Shown here piece by piece: positions 13,524-25,272 of a stretch of DNA of 64,000 bases; the first letter of the stretch is position 1, and each line of letters starts with the position of its first letter. The stretch spans positions 12,340,735 to 12,404,734 of the forward strand of contig NC_086253.1 in assembly GCF_021018805.1 (NCBI RefSeq). Reading direction: 5' to 3'. This DNA comes from Prinia subflava (taxonomy: Eukaryota > Chordata > Aves > Passeriformes > Cisticolidae). The notes beneath the pieces were generated by a model, which was not told the origin of the DNA, ran no database searches, and saw only the letters and a program-made list of their open reading frames with translations. A program made the position numbers and the translations under genes.

Positions 13524-14044
13524 TGCAAGGATTTGAGCTTTCCCTGAACTTCTTTGTTTGGAGCAGGATGATAAGGACAGTAGAACAGAACAGCACAGCC
13601 TTGGAGCAGTAGATAAAGGATGTAACTTAGGCAAAGAGGAGTCATGCAAAACACAATAAGCAGGATGCCTGCTCAGCTCTGCCAGGCTGACAAAGCAGAA
13701 GTTATGCAAAACAACAATATTGTGTTTACTCAAAAGCTGAGGTTGAGGAGCAGCCACTCAAAAAGAACATCAGACTTTGAAGACAGACCCCAAAGAACCA
13801 AGTAAGGACTTCCAATAAGTGGAATAACCATGTAAAATAAAGTAATACATAAATATGGAGTAAGTGGACATAGATAATTAATATATAATCAATGGGTATG
13901 ATCAAAACTCTGTTTACCTAATGCTTGGGGCTCTTGATTAGAGGAAGGATCCTCTGAGTGCCCAGCATGCTGTAATAAACATCTCCTACTTTCTAATACT
14001 CAGAACTGTGTTAGAAAATTTCTATCTGGCTGGTTTCAGTATCA
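13524..14044 (+). mobile_element. Solo LTR of an avian endogenous retrovirus, with candidate 4-bp target duplication
   Basis: The element starts TGCAAGGATTTGAGC and ends GGCTGGTTTCAGTATCA, giving the canonical TG...CA ends of an LTR. Near the 3' part there is a TATA-like AT-rich stretch (ATAATTAATATATAATC, about 13875-13890). About 100 bp downstream is the polyadenylation signal AATAAA in GCTGTAATAAACATCTCC (13970-13985), then a short U5-like tail. This order is what a plus-strand LTR should show. The motif AAAT lies immediately before (13520-13523) and after (14045-14048) the element, consistent with a 4-bp target-site duplication. The body resembles a bird ERV LTR I remember, but I cannot name the family. 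No internal proviral sequence adjoins it. Confidence 0.8.
13978..13983 (+). promoter_or_regulatory. LTR polyadenylation signal AATAAA
   Basis: AATAAA inside the LTR about 60 bp before its 3' end, in the position expected for the R-region poly(A) signal of a retroviral LTR. It supports the plus-strand orientation; current activity is unknown. Confidence 0.5.
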
Positions 14045-16691
14045 AAATTCAAGGGAATGAGTGCTATGCAGACCTTTGGCATCAAGGAAAACCCCTCAGC
14101 TGTTCTATTTGAAGTGTATGGAAAAAGGACAGTGTCTTCACAATAATGTAGTTCTCCAATATTTGAGAATGTTGGGCTGATATTTAGGCCTTAATGAAGT
14201 AAAAGAGGTCACTTATTCCTGCTCCCTTGGAATCTGGATTTAAGACCTTCACATTAACCAGTAGCATCCACCACTGAAAACTTGATATCCTTCAATAAAA
14301 AGCTCCAAACATTTCATTTTCCTTCAAACCCAGTGATTCGTTCCAACTGGTGGCAACACAGGCAGCCAGACACAAGTGAAGCACCTATTTTTGGATTTCT
14401 GCTGTTTCCTTTCCCTCCCTCAAGGATCTTGGCTGTATTGCCCCAGCAAGAAAATTAAGGTGGGCAATGAGAGTGTGGTGACTCTAGAATTGTCCTCTTT
14501 TCTCAAGATATCTGCTTGTTAAAGCTTTAGCAGGTGAAAATTCCTTTATTCTTCCTTCTGTGGGCAACAAAAGGAAATCAAGTGTTGTGACAAAGGATGG
14601 ATACATCATTTCAGGTGCAAGACTCTCAGCTTTGTGGCAGAATTTAATATCTCCTTGATGCTCATGTGGGCAGCTGGCTTTTCAGTTTTGGGAAGCTGAG
14701 GTATGTGATCTGTTTGATAAACAATTCAGGAATGAGGATTTCCCAGGTGGGATAGAGGGCACTGTTCAAGTCTACACTGCCCCACTTTGTGAAGTGTGGC
14801 AAATCCCACTCCTAAAATCCTCCTCAGAGATGTAAGGTAACAATTTGAGAGAAGCTGCTTCCTCACCCAGAGGAAGCACAGACTGCTTCCCAGCATTACA
14901 GCTGAGAAAAGCTTTCCAGAAGCCTTTCTGGAGTTTGTTCCCCACAGGAATGTGAGTCTGCTCTGAGACCTTAAAGCACGAATGCTATATTGACTTCAGA
15001 CATGATCCTTGCCTCGTTTTACCATGTGTAATACTTTAACTCCTTGTCAGGCTATGGGGAATAAGGTGACAGCACAGATGCTGGGCAATTAAAACCAAAG
15101 TGTATAGGAGGTGACTATGACTAGTGGCTGGTTACTGGCTGGTATCAGGCAGTGCACATCATTTCACTCATGGTTCATTGAGAGCAGCACTGGGGATGCT
15201 GACACAGCCATGTGTTAATACCCTGCCTCCTATGCTTCCCATCAGTTCAGGAGCAGAACCTCACAGACTTGTAAATTCTCCCCTTCCACAAACACGTATG
15301 TCCACTTGCACTGGATTTTGTTGTGGGAAAGGATTTATAAGCCAGCATTTAGAACCATCTGGTCAGTGTTTAACAAGAAGCTGAAGCATATTTTATTCAT
15401 TCAGGGGCTATCCTCCTGGCTAGCAGCTAGCTGCCAGGCTCCCTAGGTCATTTTCCCCCTCCCGTCATATGCTTTAGAGACTGATGCAATAAATCAAGCA
15501 TTGAAAAAGTAATCCCTAAAGTAAGTCATCTGTCTCACCTTACCTATCTGTCCTACAGATGTGATCCTTACCTTCTTCACCCCAGGGTTTACTGAGGTGT
15601 CAGACCTTGGTGTACACAACTCCTCCTGCATCCATGCCAGAGCAGGCAGAAATACCCTACAGCTGTGATCTCCATCTATTTCAGACAAGTGAGAGGTTTC
15701 AAAACAGTCTCAGCAGATCTGGTGGAGCTGTTGCACTCCTGCTTTCGTCCTGGACACAGCCACCCAGCCCATCCTTTGAAAAAGATGCTGATTTTCAGAC
15801 AGCTCCTTTACTGCACTGCCTTACCCCACAATTGCCTAATTGTTCTAATGGCAGGGTAGGAGACAGAACAACCCAGAACAACAAGAGTCCAGCTTAGCTT
15901 GGGATGAGCTGCTGGGGAGTCATGATGTTGCCTCTGCAAAAAGCTGCCTGAACCCAGGAAATGTGTAACTGTACTTATGAGGCAGCAGCAAGCCTCAGTG
16001 AAAGGTAAAAATACATTGGGACTTGACTGAGGCTGAGCAAGTGGGGATGCATGGCCTGTGTGCAGTCAGGGCAGCTGTGCCCACTCTGGCAGCCTCAGGC
16101 TGTTTGCCAGAGCTGGTGCAGACATACCCACAGTGTGGCTTCCTTTTACAGCACACCTTGTTCTCTTCAGGCACTTTCATGTCTCAGCTTTCTGTGTCCA
16201 AACTACACCCACTCAGCAGGTCATTCTGACACAGGCCACTGCCACGCCTCCATCCTGCCCAGACTGATCCTGAGGTACTGATCCTGTACTCAGCACCCCT
16301 GAGTACAACAAGACCTAAAGACAGGCCCTATCGAGGCTGTATGGAGAAATCCTTGAGATGGAGGGAGAAATAACAGAGCACTCATCGTCCTCCTGCCTCT
16401 CTGGGAACAGAAAGCATTTTCCAAAAGGGTAGGGGTTATTCTCTCTGGTACATGCAACAAACAGTCCACAGTTCAGCTTTTCAGGACTTCTTGAGCCAAA
16501 GACATTAAAAGCCTTAGATAATAACTGGAAACTCCATTAAGAAACAAATCAACCAATATTTTTGTGACAAATTTTGAAGTAATTCTGCATTCAGAACCCT
16601 ATTTCCTCTTCTTTGAAATGGGCTCAATGCCTGGAAAATAATATCTGTAATTTAAGTCACTGAGTCATTAACTGCTCAACATTGTAGGTGT

Positions 16692-16731
16692 CCTCTTGTT
16701 TAGGAAGACAAACACCTCTTGTTTAGGAAGA
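16692..16731. repeat. Local duplication of a 17-bp sequence
   Basis: CCTCTTGTTTAGGAAGA occurs at 16692-16708 and again at 16715-16731, identical, with a short spacer. This looks like a small recent slippage duplication. Confidence 0.8.
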
Positions 16732-19700
16732 ATTCTTAGTCTTGGCCTTCTCATCCCTTAGCAGGGTTTGGTTTTGTTTTGAAAGTGTCTTTTTCCATGA
16801 AAGAGAATTTCCAGAGGGTAGCTAAATTATCCAGGCCAGGAAGGTATGAACTGAGATACTTTTGCAGTTGTGCAACTCCTGAGGGAGAAGATGTGGATAG
16901 GATTGTATCTGTATGAATCCCACCTAAATTCCTGATATCTATGACTATACTTTCCCCCAGGATGTCCTCCCTTCCATACCACTTGAACTGTGATGAACTC
17001 ACTACAGAAAGCTAATAAACAGTCAAATAAATTTCTGTTTTGTCTGCCCATGTTTTTCACTTCCTTTCTCCACAATAGCTCATTCATCAAGCCAAGCAAG
17101 AAAAAAAATCCACAGAACTACTTAAAATAGTAGTCCAGCCAGCATATTGGCTTTGCTACCATGTGTCCTACATGCAGACTGCCAGTAATGAAAAGTGGAA
17201 TTCACCTCATCGAACAAAGTTTACAAATTTGTTTGAGGATAATATGTCAGTAGAAAAGCAGATACATATTTGAGGCCCAAATTAAACACCAGTGTACAAT
17301 TCTTAAATAACATAGTCACTGCTACAGCTACTGTTTATTAGCAACCCTAGGAAACCTCAACCAAAACATTTAAAACACTGGTTTAACTTTTAGTCCATCT
17401 GATCCAGTCTTACATTTGGTGGTAATTCTCAACCTGTGCTTTGGAGGAACTGTCATCCACAATGCTGTAAATAGAAGAGACCTCCACATATCTGAGACAC
17501 AGAAACAATCAATTTATGTTCAAACAGTCTGTTATTTCTCCCATTGACACTTAAATGTCTGTTGACTTTAGTGTGGCAGATGTAAAATGGCTTTTGTTGT
17601 CTTAGGGCCAGTGTCTATCACTCCTTATTTCTTTTGCCATTAATGGCAATTTATTTGATAATAGCAACTGTTCCCATCTTAGGAATCAGGTCTTATTTTA
17701 TGTGCCAGATGTCAGGGCTCATGAAGGCAGCTGGAGACAAAGTCCATTCCTTTGTCACAGCAGAGAAGGTCTGGCCCAAGAGGCTTTAACCCTATACTTT
17801 TGTTCAAATTTTCAAAGCTCAGTTTAAACATCACAACTGTCTATACAAGCACGACAAAAGCGATTTCCATGACTGAAAAGTCCCTCCTTCTTTCCATGCT
17901 GGGCAGTACTGATGGGACTGCCTGCACCCCCAGGCCGTGGCTGGAGAGGCTGGATAACCTGGCCCTGCCCAGAGGTAGCAGGGACCATTAACACCTTGCA
18001 CTCCTGTCAAGCTCTAGAATCAGTACTACAGCAAATGCTTTGTCACCCAAAGAGATGATTCAGGAATAAGAAGGAGGAAAAAGATGAAAGATAAATTAAA
18101 AACTGCAGGATTTTTCTGGTGCTTCTATGTCATAATACTACACATGTTCCAGTCCCCAGAGCTATCAGGGGCCCATAACAGGGCTGAGAGCAGCGAGTGC
18201 TCTCCACAAAGCAGTGACACAGTTTTGCTTCAGTTATTAAGGAAATTCCTCTTCCTTGATGCATTGTGGCAGCAGTAATCTAAGAAGATGGATGGTCCTG
18301 AGAAGAGTCGACCTGAATTCATGAAGTTGTTCTATGCTGTCCAAACACAAGTATATCTTATGTCTCTGGTATTGAATGACCTTTGGAACAGCACTTCAGA
18401 TTTATCCCAAACTGACAGTAACTGACAGGCATAAACTACACAAGGCTGAAAGGAACCTAAAGTGAAATAAATAAGCTCCTGTTACTAAGAACTTGGCCAT
18501 GCTAAACAAAAGGTCTGTCATTAATTGCTCTCCCAGGCAGGAGGGTGAGCACAAGTAACAACTGAGTGAGACTCTGCCCCCATCTCCAGGTTTCAGCTGA
18601 ATCAGTGCAGTTAGTGCATCCTGCAGCACCCAGGTGTCCTCTCTGTGGGGTAGGAGAGAAATAGATCTCAAAGAAATATCTATGAGAAATATTTCTTCTC
18701 AAAACCTCTTTGTTCAGACCTGCAATCCCCCTCCTGCCTTTTTCAGAAACAAGCAACCACTTTAATTCACAGCAGTCCCACCAGTGAGATGTACCTCTGC
18801 TTAAAAGTCATAGTTCAATGCAGAAAACAGAAAGGCATTCTGAGAGTTTTTTGTGTGAGTACAAGACCTTTTTACCGTAAGGGTTCAATTTTCCTGGCTG
18901 CACAGAGATTAAATCCTTATTTTTTAAAAATACACCAGGGTCATAACATCAACACTCATTTGACTTCTGCTTTGCCTGTCATCAACAGCTACACTTTCCT
19001 CATGCTAGCCAGGATCTCCAACAAGCCAAAGCAGGACCAGGATGTTCAACAGCCATGGATCTCAGGACACTGTGGGAATTTGAAGTGTTCTTACATATTT
19101 CTCCCCTTAATTTATCTTCTTAAAATATGAGAAAATGACTCATCTTCATCCTTGCTTAGTTAGAAATAGATCAAATTACTATGACCAGACTGAGAACATG
19201 GTAATACAGCAACTCATACTGAGATTAAACCATAAGCAATACAGACATGAGCTCAAGGTCCCAGATCTTAGTACACAGTAAAAATGTAAAAGGCTAAGCA
19301 GTACCAAGATATCTCCTTGAGTTTGCAGATAATGTGAGATGATACCTTTAGGAACTGGAAACTCCACCTGCTTCCCTGTGATGGTAACTATGCAAGAAAA
19401 GAAGGATTGATCAGGACTTCCCCACTGTGAGGGACTCTATTTGTCACAAAAAGATAAAACCTGGCCTATCTATGGAGAGATACACCCTCACCCTCCAACT
19501 CCTACCACCCTCCTCCTTTGAACAAGGAGCCTCTTGTGCAAGGCACAAATCTTGGGGTCCCTGGGTCAAGGAGGATTTTATATTGTCCACTCCTGAGCAA
19601 CACCTGCTGGAACCTGGAGCCCTCACTGGTCACCCTCAGTGCGTTTTCTGGGCAGCAGCTTGGTTGTCCTTCCTCACACTGCAAACAGCAAGCAACGGGC

Positions 19701-19935
19701 AAGGCTCTTACATGATGACTGCCAAAATCTTGTCATGGCCAGGACATGGACTGTCATCTTTTGAAACAGCATCTAGCAACAGCTTGGACCTGTTCATACA
19801 GAGATAAAGAACTGTGAACTGTGTGATGTGGGTCTCAGTGCAGCCCAGGGCAATCTGGTGGCCCCTTCCTCCAAAAAATCTGCAAGATCGCCACTGACAA
19901 AGGTATTAAATTCACTGCCAAATTTCCAGATTATT

Positions 19936-20001
19936 AGAGAAATTAACAGTATAATCCATATGAGATCTAGAGAAATTACCAATAGAATCCATATGGGACC
20001 T
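19936..20001. repeat. Tandem duplication of a 33-bp unit
   Basis: Two adjacent 33-bp units (19936-19968 and 19969-20001) share the pattern AGAGAAATTA-C-AATCCATATG. They differ at a handful of positions, so the duplication is not very recent. It lies 60 bp upstream of a separate 19-20-bp minisatellite. Confidence 0.85.
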
Positions 20002-20059
20002 ACATATACTGTAAAACATGTTAAAAATGCTAAAAACCCACCTCTTTTCCACTAGATCT

Positions 20060-20117
20060 TTAGATAGTAACCAACCTTTTAGATAGTAAATAACCCTTCA
20101 GATAGTAACCAAACTTT
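20060..20117. repeat. Three-unit 19-20-bp minisatellite
   Basis: Three consecutive units at 20060-20078, 20079-20098 and 20099-20117 share the core AGATAGTAA(C/A)(C/T)AAC. The variation among units indicates some age. Its closeness to the 33-bp duplication upstream suggests a slippage-prone patch. Confidence 0.85.
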
Positions 20118-22122
20118 GTTTATGAGGAAGTGGCTCAAGAAGCTGGTTTTAACCTTCATTTCCAGAAAATTTAACCCAGGGGCTTGGAGCCTCTAGGGAA
20201 TGTATTTTGCCTTTCTGTCTAATAGAGCAGGTGAAATGCTAGAATCAAATCTGTGTAGTTATACAATAATGGGCTACAGAGCTACAAAAAAAATATGAAG
20301 AATATAAAGAATATATAAAGGCAAAAACCCAAAAATCAATTCAGCATCATAGCCATGATCAAAAATCTTATGAAAAAGAATGGAGTAATGCATTTGTTAG
20401 CAAAGAACTACAGTAGCCACACAGCCTCAGTATGATGGATTGTACTCATGTCACTGTGGCAAGGGAAAATCTCCAGCAGTGCCCTCTTGTGCTGTAAGCA
20501 AGCAGGGTGATCCACTGTGGCACCTGACAGAGGTGAGAACCTCAAGACACACTGACAGATGCAGGAGATGTAAAACTGTAACACAGGATCTCTGTCACAT
20601 CCAGCCCTGTTGCTTCATGGGCTGCCAGGATCAGCTGCAGTGCCGGGGGGGAGATAGGAACAGGAACGTGCTGCAGCCTCTAGGATGTCTGGAAGGACAA
20701 GAGAAGCAGAGAGGGATTCCCCCAGGGGAAGGAGTAGAGAAAAAGGGACACCTCCCAGGAAATTTGGTGGTCATTGCAACACACTACACATCCAAAACAG
20801 TGCTGTATCTCAAATTATTCCCACATCTTACATGGCTTTTGGTCCTTCCTAATTTCAACACCTCTATAAACACATCACCTACAGGGTGGAGAGCTCTGCA
20901 GAAATACAAAATTTCTGACAAGAAAGACAGCGTTTAAGAGAAAATATGTTAACCACATTTTTTGTTTTTAAGTTGACCACGAGGCAGTAAATACCAGGTA
21001 TTGTATGAGGTTACTTTCAGGAAGATCACTTAAAACACATGTACAGTTCTGAATTATTTCCTCCAAGTTTTACACAGAAGAATTTTTTCTCTGTAAAGAG
21101 ATATAATCAGCTTACATGCATCCCACTTTCTCTCCCTCCTTAGATTTAAGACATGCTTTTCAACTCACCAGTCCTGCTGTTTACTAGTTGCTGTCCTGTC
21201 TGGCAGCTTTTGCCAGGCTGACTTCATTTTGAATTCAAATCCTCACTCAGTTTTCACTACACAAATAAATTTTAACAATCAATCTAACCTGGTCCCTGGC
21301 CAAGGTGAGATGAATTAGTCACATGTAAATTAAGATACATGCACGTCTGATGCAAGTCACTGCATTTATCTAAAAATACCCAGCTCCACTCTCTCCGCTG
21401 GGGCCCAAGCTTTAAGGGATTATCATAGAGGAAACAGGGAAGCAGGGCCACAGCAGATGTCAGGACATAACAGCAACGCTGGCAACAGCCACAGCCTGCA
21501 GGGCCAGCACCACCAGCAGCAGCCTTTGGAGTTTCTGCTATCTGCAGCACCAACACCTTCTTTCACTAAAGTATTGTAGGATTCAGCATCCAGTGTTAAC
21601 TCTCATGTGTCCTTTGGGACAAGTGCTGACGTACCTGAGCAGCCTCTCTACACCAAAACAAAAAGTAAAGAAAAAAAGACACATTGTTTTGCCTTTGTCT
21701 TGTGGGCTGATTTTGAGAACACTCTGTTTTTCAGCAAGTGCAGTGAATGGTACATTTATGAACAAAAAACTGAGACAGGAGAGAGGGGTCCGAGGTTGAA
21801 AAATAATAGAGAGTTCTTTTCTCTGCTTTCTCCTTCTGCCATTTCTCCCGTGTTGGGGAAACAGCTTGGGAATCAGCGCTGTGTTTGGTTGGCCAGTGCT
21901 CCGAGCAGCATCTGCTGCCGCACACTGCGATCTAGTGGTACAACTGGAGACGGGCAGGGGAAGGAAGGGTTAGCAGGGCTCATCCCACCAGCCACTGCTT
22001 TTATACTCTTAGCACCTCTGTTATGACAAGAGAATCTGTGACCCTATGAACATTCATTCCCCTTAAACAGCCAGCACACGTGAAAAGAATGTATTTAGTG
22101 AAATAGACACATTCTAAAGTGT

Positions 22123-22127
22123 ACTTC
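22123..22127. repeat. Left target-site duplication (ACTTC) of the 22.1-kb LTR
   Basis: ACTTC immediately precedes the LTR's TGT start and is repeated exactly at 22769-22773 after its terminal CA. Duplications of 4-6 bp are made by retroviral integrase. Confidence 0.85.
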
Positions 22128-22768
22128 TGTCTTGGTTTGGAAAGACAGGTATCTGTCAGGGAAAACTGAAGTTTCCCTTGGAAAGGAGAATGTAAAAACC
22201 CCCCTCCCTCCAAATTATTACAATTTTGCAATTAGGAGCTTTCAGGCAAAAATGTGAGAATAGGAATAACAGTTGTTTACTAGGAATATTAAAAAAAATA
22301 CAAATGCAGTAGTACAAAAATAAACAAACAAACAAATGTCCTAGAAAATCCTGACAGAGTCAGAGATATGGCCTGACACCCTGTTGTCAGGGTGTTGGAA
22401 GCAGTCCAGATAAGCCTTCCTGGAGTAACAGATGTTGTTCTGTGAAGCAGAGATGATCCTGTAGAAAAAAGGGTCCAGTGCTGGTGAGATGGATCCTGTC
22501 TTCCTCTGAGAATTCAGTGGAAAACCAGCTGCACTAGTGTTTGGGATTGCAGGTTTTATGCTGGTGGAAAGGCTTTGGCTCCTCCCACTGGGTGGACATC
22601 TCCCAATGGAATGAGGTGATGTTATCAGTCATGTGAGAGGCCTTAAATGGCCCATTCACAGGGGATGTCCCTTGGAGGAGGATGGGTGGAAGAGGATAGA
22701 AGAACAATATCTCATCAACAGATGAAAATAGAATACACATTTTTGGTTACATTTTTCAACCCAAGACA
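22128..22768. mobile_element. Solo LTR of an endogenous retrovirus with perfect 5-bp target-site duplication
   Basis: The element begins TGTCTTGGTTTGG and ends CAACCCAAGACA, so its ends form an imperfect 12-bp inverted repeat with TG...CA termini, as LTRs do. The pentamer ACTTC flanks it on both sides (22123-22127 and 22769-22773), a perfect target-site duplication that fixes both boundaries. The length, 641 bp, fits an LTR, and no gag, pol or env sequence adjoins, so this is a solo LTR. Orientation is not certain. On the minus strand there is a promoter-like arrangement (GGGAGGAGCC followed by GCATAAAA, about 22555-22585), while an AATAAA occurs on the plus strand near 22318. The sequence resembles an LTR I associate with songbird genomes. 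A short CAAA microsatellite lies inside at about 22321-22337. Confidence 0.9.
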
Positions 22769-22773
22769 ACTTC
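22769..22773. repeat. Right target-site duplication (ACTTC) of the 22.1-kb LTR
   Basis: An exact copy of 22123-22127, directly after the LTR's terminal CA. Confidence 0.85.
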
Positions 22774-22989
22774 ATATACACTACATTTCACTGTTTGTGA
22801 AGGAATTATTTTCTTTCGGACCAGTGTGTGGGTCTAGCCCCATATGATTATGGAAGATGAAACAAAAGGGTTATTTGAAAAGATAAGTTACCCTCCTTAG
22901 GAAGAGAGATTACATGGTAGAAGAGAAATTACAGACCTCTCTTAGTTATTGCTCCCTGAAGGAGCACCTGTGTTGGAGGATAAGAATAA

Positions 22990-23275
22990 ATGAGTGTCTG
23001 AGGTTAGAAGGAACCTCTGGAAATCACCACATTCAAACCCTCTGGTGAAGAAGGGCCACCTAGAATCAACTGCCCAGGACCAGGTCCTGGCTTTTGAATA
23101 AGGGTAGGAATTCCACAACCACTCTAGGCAACTTGTTCTAGTCTACAGTCACCCTCAGAGCAGCAAAAATTAGTGTCAGAGGAGATGGTTTCTGCCCTTT
23201 GACTGCAGGGCCTAACCATTGCCAGCAGCAAGAGCGTCTGAACAACCTCTCTGGGCTCCAGTTCAGACAGGGAGA
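22990..23275 (-). mobile_element. CR1 LINE fragment, 3'-terminal part
   Basis: On the plus strand this reads as the reverse complement of a CR1 3' end. The matching blocks are GAGGTTAGAAGGAACCTCTGGAAATC (where CR1 antisense has GAGGTTGGAAGGGACCTCTGGAGGTC), then CCACCTAGAATCAACTGCCCAGGACCA, CTTTTGAATAAGGGTAGGAATTCCACAACCACTCTAGGCAACTTGTTC, and TAACCATTGCC. The match continues to about the TCTCTGGGCTCCAGTTCAGAC block. It is diverged, non-coding and without the terminal octamer repeat. The next CR1 piece on the same strand (24900-25272) comes from a region further 5' in the element, so the two may be halves of one copy. Confidence 0.85.
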
Positions 23276-24879
23276 AAACAATAGCTTATAATCAGGAAAT
23301 GATACAGCTTGAGGTTCTTATCTTTATTGCACTGAAAAGAATAATCTTGTTGCCTGTGGACAAGTCATCCCACATACATAATCTGAAAAGCACCAGACAT
23401 TAATTGAACTAAAGTTAGTAGTCAGGTCTTAAAGATGAGGACTTCTTAAATTGAATTATCTGTCATAAATTTGGATCACTGCTATTTCTCAAACACAGGT
23501 TCAGACTCCAGATCTGTATTACTGTAACAGCCACTAATCACCACTGAGACATTATCCTACAACCTGTCAGTACAGATTTCTGCATTTTTCTTGGGTATTA
23601 AATATACTGCATGAGCCAGTGCTCTGTACAAGCTCTTTCTCCTGCTCTGTAGTAGTAAATGATGAGGATGTAATTATTTCTTGGAAATAGTTTCATGAAA
23701 AAACTGAATTTGTGGAGCCTAATCCTGTTTAATTAACTGTTTTTCTCCCAATATCCTCAGTTCCTCTGAACTTTTCCACAAAACTCCCTCCACGTTCTGG
23801 GTGCCAGGTATCTGTACTGCACCCACCACCATCTCTTCAAAGCAAAACGGAACAAGAAGTTTAATGAATGACAAAAGAAGAGGGAAAGTATGAACTGAGA
23901 GTAGCTCAAGCTGCCCTTGGTAACTTCACTGGGAAATTAAACAAGCTGCTTTCTTTTGCATGCTTCAATGCTTGGGTAGGAAAACAGTTTGCAGATCTAA
24001 TATGTCTTAATCTGTCTGCTGAAAATGTGCATCTGAAGATGAGCTGCTCTGTAACACTGGACCTGCCATGAGATATAATTAAACAGAAGAAAAACATTTG
24101 ACGTCTAGGATGAACATCTGTTGAGATAATGAGCAGCAGAGTGATTGTTCTGCAGGCAAATAAATTACAACCCTTTCACTTTACATCACAGCTATACCCA
24201 GTGGAAATGGGAAAGCAGGCCTGAGCAAAGCTAAGATTGAAGGGGACAGTATGAGTGCAAATCAGCTCTGGCTGGGAAAGCTCAGCTCCTTGAAGTTTGA
24301 AAAAAGTTGTCAGAGAAGCACAGACAGAGGTTGACAAAAACACATTTGCTGTAATGGATGATACTGTAGGTCTCACCAAATTTACCTGGTAAAAGATCAC
24401 CTATATCTCACTTCTTCCTCCAACTCACACTTTTCCAACCCCTGCTGCAATGGCACTGTGTGATTGTGACAGGATGTCTTTGATCAGACACTTTTTAACC
24501 AGAAACATCCTAGTCCCTGAGCTTTTATCAGGTGAAGCTGCTGCTGACTGTACCACAATAATGCACTCCATGCCATGTGATTTTACCACAGTACCTACAG
24601 TACATCTGGAGTGAACAGAGCCCCATTTCTTCTTAAGACTCAATATGAATCCCAGGGTTGAGGAAAACACACACACTTGAAACATTACCAGTCTCAGGCA
24701 TGAATTTTTGTCACAAAATAATTTCATGAAAGCATTAAAACCGCTTGTATCTGGTTTAGTGTTCTGCCTTTGGATGCAGCATTGAACACAGGAACACAGA
24801 GGAGGCAGAAAATGGAATGATTCGTTTTCTTTCTTCTGCTTTCCCAGGACTTTTATGTTCTCCCTTCAGGATTTGAGAC
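23276..24879. other. Non-CR1 stretch between two CR1 pieces, no gene recognised
   Basis: About 1.6 kb with only short open frames and no motif I know. If the flanking CR1 pieces are one split copy, part of this could be a later insertion, but I see no LTR or inverted-repeat boundaries that would define it. Confidence 0.5.
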
Positions 24880-24896
24880 AAAAAAAAAAAAAAAAA
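24880..24896. repeat. Poly-A tract, 17 A
   Basis: A pure A-run directly before the CR1 piece at 24900. CR1 elements do not end in poly-A, so this is an independent tract or part of another decayed retrocopy. Confidence 0.9.
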
Positions 24897-24899
24897 CAA

Positions 24900-25272
24900 T
24901 CATGATGTTAAATGCACTTTTTGGATTGAATCTTTTGCTCAAGACACTGGTGCAGCTTGTTGTCCACCAGGTTCCCCAGGTCCTTCTTGGCAGAGATGCT
25001 CTCCATCAGGTTGGCCCCCAGCCTGTGCTGGTACCTGGGGTTTTTCTTCCCCAGGTGCAGGACCCTGCATTTGCCTGTGCTGGATTTCAGGTGCTTCACC
25101 TCTGCCTACTTTTCCCACCTGCCCAGGTCCTTCTGAAGGGCCGTACAGCACTCAGGGAGATCAGCCCACAGCTCCTCTGAGCTTTGTGTGAATTGCTGAG
25201 GAGGCATTTGCCCCTTCATCCAAGTCACTGATGAACAAGTGCATCAACTCTGGCCCAGATACCAAGTAGTAC
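24900..25272 (-). mobile_element. CR1 LINE fragment, C-terminal ORF2 region
   Basis: The minus-strand translation of 24908-25099 contains KCRVLHLGKKNPRYQHRLGA and, just after it, SISAKKDLGNLVDNKL. These match the CR1 ORF2 C-terminal block 'KCKVLHLGRNNPRHQYRLGA...SSAEKDLGVLVDNKL'. On the plus strand the antisense blocks GTTGTCCACCAGGTTCCCCAGG, TGCAGGACCCTGCATTTGCC and CCCCTTCATCCAAGTCACTGATGAACAAG follow in the expected order. About 64 codons of this frame are still open, so it is less decayed than the 6.2-kb copy. It is truncated at both ends and cannot be functional. The divergence pattern resembles the 22990-23275 piece, but I could not measure it. Confidence 0.9.

Larger units (their letters stand above)
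14045..22127. other. Unique non-coding stretch, no gene recognised
   Basis: Eight kilobases without a recognisable exon or classifiable transposon. Several open frames of 60-165 codons occur (the longest at 20440-20937, plus strand), but none contains a motif I recognise and many overlap other frames. A 17-bp repeat at 16692-16731 and a repeat cluster at 19936-20117 are listed separately. Confidence 0.55.

Noticed and set aside
12088..14044. The two LTRs as the ends of one provirus
   Set aside because: They differ in sequence and orientation and have no retroviral genes between them.
20440..20937. 165-codon frame with several Cys and His residues suggesting a zinc finger
   Set aside because: Cys and His spacing does not fit a known zinc-finger pattern, and no splice or homology support is visible.
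24880..24896. Poly-A tract next to CR1 as a possible CR1 tail
   Set aside because: CR1 elements end in short octamer repeats and not poly-A, and this CR1 piece is an internal fragment.
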